From JASHVB01 sp049522565 (GTDB lineage Bacteria; Pseudomonadota; Alphaproteobacteria; Acetobacterales; Acetobacteraceae): 7,990 nt of DNA. The stretch covers positions 1 through 7,990 of the forward strand of contig JBEKNT010000327.1 of NCBI GenBank assembly GCA_049522565.1. The letters run 5' to 3'. Made by a program: the position numbers and the translations under genes. The notes beneath the pieces were generated by a model that saw only the letters and a program-made list of their open reading frames with translations, did not search any database and had not been told where the DNA came from. This document shows positions 5,682 to 7,990 of the stretch, piece by piece (within the stretch, counting starts at the first letter, position 1; each line of letters begins with the position of its first letter).

Positions 5682-6049
5682 TCCTTGTCGATACCTCCGT
5701 CTGGATCGACCATCTGCGTCGGCGTGACGAGGTCCTGGTTGAGTTGCTCGGCGAGGGGAAGGTGCTCTCGCATCCGTTCGTCATCGGCGAACTGGCATTG
5801 GGTAGCTTGCACCAGCGCGATGCCATATTGGGTTGGCTGCGCCGTCTGCCGAGCGCGAGCATGGCCCACGACAGCGAAGTCATGCTCCTCATCGAGCGGC
5901 AGCCCCTGTTCGGGCTGGGAACAGGTTATGTCGATGCTCATCTACTGACCGCCGCACGGCTGACCCCGGACACACTTCTTTGGACGCGCGACAAGCGCCT
6001 GTTGGCCATCGCTGAGCGCCTTTCGCTCGCAGCGCGGCTGGCGCACTGA
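5678..6049 (+). CDS. vapC: VapC-family PIN-domain toxin (RNase)
   Basis: This is a 123-residue PIN-domain ribonuclease, the toxin of the pair. The four acidic residues expected to bind Mg2+ or Mn2+ are present: Asp5 in VILVDTSVWIDH, Glu38 in VIGELALG, Asp86 in GYVDAHLLTAA, and Asp105 in LLWTRDKRL. It should therefore be active. VapC toxins cleave tRNA or rRNA at specific sites; the target here is unknown. It starts at GTG 5678, overlapping the vapB stop by four bases (GTGA), with GGAGA 11 bases upstream. Length is typical and no frameshift is seen. Two GTG starts in tandem may keep expression low and balanced. VapC ends in LSLAARLAH with no extra domain. Confidence 0.93.
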   Translation: MILVDTSVWIDHLRRRDEVLVELLGEGKVLSHPFVIGELALGSLHQRDAILGWLRRLPSASMAHDSEVMLLIERQPLFGLGTGYVDAHLLTAARLTPDTLLWTRDKRLLAIAERLSLAARLAH

Positions 6050-6166
6050 ACCCCCGTGAGTGGTCTTGCGAGGGCCATCGCTGCGTGACGGATCGTTGGT
6101 CGCGGTACGCCTGGAAAGTTGCTCGCAATCAAACGTTCCGCATAGTCTCGATGCAGGCGACTGAGG

Positions 6167-6949
6167 ATGCCTTTGGCCATGTCTCGAACCAGGCGGCACG
6201 TGGGAGAGCGGCTGCACGCGGTGCTACTGCGATCCTATGGCCTGAAGGCGCGGGATTTTTCGCACGACTGCGTTGATCGTGCGATGGCCGCGCTCAATGC
6301 GGTTCGCATCCCCGAACCACCGATGACGGGCGAGGTGCTTTGGCTGAGTGCGCCGACGGCATTCACGCTGCCGGGCCAATATTGCTATGTTTCCCGGCAG
6401 TTCATCGAGCGTTGCCGCTCCGACGCTCCGGTCGCCTTCGCCCTCGCCCATGAGATCGCCCACCACGATCTTGGCCATCTGCATCACGCCGAGGCATGGG
6501 CTGTCAGCGCGGCCGCGTACGCTCCGTTTCGCCTCGCCGCGCTGGCCATCAATGGACTGGCGCGACGGGTCTATTCGCGTGAGATGGAATTTGCCGCCGA
6601 TGCAAGGGCCCTCGTGCATTGCCGCATGGCTGGTTTCGAGCCGCGGCAGTGCCTCGAGGCGTTCGACATACTGGCCTGGCACCTGCTCGACCACCGCGAC
6701 CTGGACGCGGTGTATGGCACCGACGACGAGTTGGAACTCGACCCGCATCTGGCGGCAAACCCGCTGGATTCGGCCTATATCGGCTCGAAACTATGGTTGA
6801 CGCGGCATCGCCGGTCGCATCCCGCGATCAACGATCGGCGCGCGGCGCTGTTGGCGGAAATCGCATGGTGGGAGGCACTGGAGCACGCGGCCCCGCCATG
6901 CAACATCGTTCCGCAGCAGGACGCCGCCGTCGCACAGCGACCGGTCTGA
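6167..6949 (+). CDS. M48 family zinc metallopeptidase
   Basis: This is a 260-residue putative peptidase. The zinc motif is HEIAH (95-99) in FALAHEIAHHDLGHLHH. The third ligand is probably Glu141 in SREMEFAADARAL, with Asp145 of the conserved E-x-x-x-D pattern. FTLPGQYCYVSRQFIE (67-82) fits the strand before the M48 active site, and SHPAINDRRAALL (217-229) fits the conserved SHP-R element at the family's C-terminus. No signal peptide is apparent; residues 110-131 are hydrophobic but short and Ala-rich, so the protein is probably soluble or peripheral. M48 enzymes such as BepA, LoiP and HtpX act in membrane and outer-membrane protein quality control; the substrate here is unknown. ATG 6167 has no proper ribosome-binding site; ATG 6179, with GAGG 12 bases upstream, is an alternative. 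A VIT1-like transporter gene follows 27 bp later. Confidence 0.88.
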   Translation: MPLAMSRTRRHVGERLHAVLLRSYGLKARDFSHDCVDRAMAALNAVRIPEPPMTGEVLWLSAPTAFTLPGQYCYVSRQFIERCRSDAPVAFALAHEIAHHDLGHLHHAEAWAVSAAAYAPFRLAALAINGLARRVYSREMEFAADARALVHCRMAGFEPRQCLEAFDILAWHLLDHRDLDAVYGTDDELELDPHLAANPLDSAYIGSKLWLTRHRRSHPAINDRRAALLAEIAWWEALEHAAPPCNIVPQQDAAVAQRPV

Positions 6950-6976
6950 GCCATCATCTCAAGCGGACAGGCGGTT

Positions 6977-7729
6977 ATGCAAGACGACGCTGCTGCATCG
7001 CGCACAAGGCTGGAGCACAGCCACGCCAGAGAAGAGATCCAGCAGCGTCTCGCCCGAGACGCGCAAGGCAACTATCTGCGGGATTGGGTTTATGGCGGGA
7101 TCGATGGAACGATCACGACGTTTGCGATCGTCGCCGGAGTGGTCGGTGCCAACCTGCCCGGCACGGTCGTGCTGGTGCTCGGCCTGGCCAACCTTGTCGC
7201 CGACGGATTTGCCATGGGCGCGGGCAACTACAGCGCCACCAAGGCGGAGGTGGACGACTATCAACGATTGCTCGCCATCGAACGAAAGCACATCGCACTT
7301 GAGCCGGACGGCGAGCGCGAAGAGATCCGGCAGATCTTTGCCCTGAAGGGCTTCTCCGGTGCCGAGCTGGAGCGCATCGTCGATGTCATCACGTCGGACG
7401 AAGACCGCTGGGCGAGGACCATGGCGGTCGAGGAATATGGCCTGTCGCCGGCGGTCAAATCGCCCATCCTGGCCGCGCTCAATACGGCTGCCGCGTTTGT
7501 GCTGTGCGGCCTGGTGCCGCTGGTCAGCTACCTTTTCGCATACAGCCTTGCCTGGTGCGTGGTCGCGACGGGCCTGGTGTTCTTCGCTATCGGCGCGGCG
7601 AAGAGCCGCTGGTCGCTGGCGGGCTGGGCGAGGTCCGGGTTGGAGACGCTGGCGATCGGCATGAGCGCGGCCGGTCTGTCGTTCCTGATCGGCTACGGGC
7701 TGAGGGCCCTGGTGAAGCTGCCGATGTGA
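6977..7729 (+). CDS. VIT1/CCC1-family Fe2+/Mn2+ transporter
   Basis: This 250-residue inner-membrane protein has five predicted transmembrane helices (about 42-58, 63-84, 165-187, 190-208 and 219-241) and an intervening cytoplasmic helical hairpin (about 85-160). YGGIDGTITTFAIVAG (39-54) and LVADGFAMGAGNYSA (73-87) are family hallmarks, placing Asp43 and Met80 in the transport path. In the metal-binding domain, Glu102, Glu113, Glu116, Met149 and Glu153 align with ligands I recall from the plant VIT1 structure, while position 105 is His rather than Glu. The family exports Fe2+ or Mn2+ from the cytosol in exchange for protons, so a role in metal detoxification is likely. The 27-bp gap suggests co-transcription with the M48 gene. 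AGG precedes ATG 6977 by five bases. Confidence 0.92.
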   Translation: MQDDAAASRTRLEHSHAREEIQQRLARDAQGNYLRDWVYGGIDGTITTFAIVAGVVGANLPGTVVLVLGLANLVADGFAMGAGNYSATKAEVDDYQRLLAIERKHIALEPDGEREEIRQIFALKGFSGAELERIVDVITSDEDRWARTMAVEEYGLSPAVKSPILAALNTAAAFVLCGLVPLVSYLFAYSLAWCVVATGLVFFAIGAAKSRWSLAGWARSGLETLAIGMSAAGLSFLIGYGLRALVKLPM

Positions 7730-7750
7730 CGCCGTTGCGATAGTGGCGTC
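7728..7750 (+). terminator. Hairpin overlapping the stop codon of the VIT1-like gene
   Basis: GACGCC (7728-7733), which begins inside the TGA stop, pairs with GGCGTC (7745-7750). Two G-T wobbles and a T-A pair extend the stem to 9 bp around a 5-base loop. No T-tract follows, so it may terminate with Rho or protect the mRNA end. Confidence 0.35.
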
Positions 7751-7809
7751 CCCGCGCACGCTGAACCAAGGCAAAATCGCCGCGCCGCCGCGCCGAGCCA
7801 CTTGAACGT

Positions 7810-7857
7810 GTTAGACAGTTAGTTATATTGTCACTAACGGTCTGTCCCACTAACCAC
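7810..7857 (+). promoter_or_regulatory. Promoter and inverted-repeat operator candidate before the last gene
   Basis: GTTAGT (7818-7823) and ACTAAC (7833-7838) are perfect inverted repeats. A third ACTAAC lies at 7849-7854, and GTTAGA at 7810. TTGTCA (7828-7833), 17 bp and TAACCA (7851-7856) form a candidate -35/-10 pair, with transcription predicted near 7863, about nine bases before the ATG. TTATATTGTC followed by ACTAACG matches the island upstream of the first gene almost exactly. Confidence 0.45.
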
Positions 7858-7871
7858 CGAGAGCTCCATCC

Positions 7872-7990
7872 ATGTCCGCCCTCTCCGCCACCGCCAAACA
7901 CGAATATTACGTCCAAATCGGCAATTCCCTGCCGCCGCCCGTCCTCGACCAGCCGGAATACCGCCAACGCCGCCTCACCACCGCGGTCGA
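7872..7990 (+). CDS. N-terminal part of a hypothetical protein (cut by window end)
   Basis: ATG 7872 opens a frame that runs through the window end, giving 39 complete codons. Codons use G or C at most third positions, matching local genes. Readable features are a basic/aromatic HEYYVQIGN segment and a proline turn LPPPVLDQPEYRQRR. The style resembles small conserved hypothetical proteins that I recall from Acetobacteraceae, but the fragment is too short to assign. GAGAG about eight bases upstream is a weak ribosome-binding site. The promoter-like region upstream supports a genuine gene start. Confidence 0.65.
   Translation, partial: MSALSATAKHEYYVQIGNSLPPPVLDQPEYRQRRLTTAV

Noticed and set aside
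4136..5941. A 601-codon minus-strand open frame across the alcohol dehydrogenase and vapBC
   Set aside because: It is a frame-shifted shadow of the alcohol dehydrogenase, with Arg/His-rich low complexity and no ribosome-binding site.
5484..6949. A single vapBC-M48 operon
   Set aside because: 117 bp separate vapC from the M48 gene, a weak promoter candidate (TTGCTC at 6119, TAGTCT at 6143, 18-bp spacer) lies between, and VapBC modules are usually autonomous.

Overview
The window is GC-rich chromosomal DNA with GC-biased third codon positions, most probably from an alphaproteobacterium. Acetobacteraceae is my best guess. It rests on memory of the style of the first gene (256-1107) and the truncated last gene (from 7872), not on a search. 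No rRNA, tRNA, transposase, integrase or CRISPR array is visible.

Layout. (1) Positions 1-250 hold the possible tail of an upstream gene, an isolated copy of a paired GAGAC motif and a promoter-like AT-rich island. (2) 256-1107 encodes a conserved-type hypothetical protein with a Pro/Ala repeat linker, followed by a strong hairpin. (3) 1108-2057 is about 950 bp without a credible gene but rich in structure: an inverted repeat built on a 10-bp tandem unit, a C-rich/G-rich hairpin, and an array of paired GAGAC motifs repeating every ~70 bp. (4) 2058-3335 (minus) is an MFS transporter, divergent from a Uma2-family putative nuclease (3505-4059). (5) 4075-5265 (minus) is an iron-type alcohol dehydrogenase with all four metal ligands, converging on the Uma2 gene. 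(6) 5484-6049 is a complete VapBC toxin-antitoxin operon with GTG starts, a GTGA overlap and a symmetric operator-like palindrome upstream. (7) 6167-7729 holds an M48 zinc metallopeptidase followed 27 bp later by a VIT1/CCC1-type iron/manganese transporter, probably co-transcribed. (8) 7730-7871 holds a hairpin and a promoter-like segment resembling the one before the first gene. It leads into a CDS cut by the window end.

How the genes relate. The VapBC pair is a self-contained module. The M48/VIT1 pair is a plausible two-gene operon. The transporter, Uma2 and alcohol dehydrogenase genes look like independently regulated accessory or metabolic genes. The least explained signal is non-coding: GAGAC-N6-GAGAC modules, one helical turn apart within a module and about 70 bp apart between modules, with a separate copy more than 1.5 kb away.
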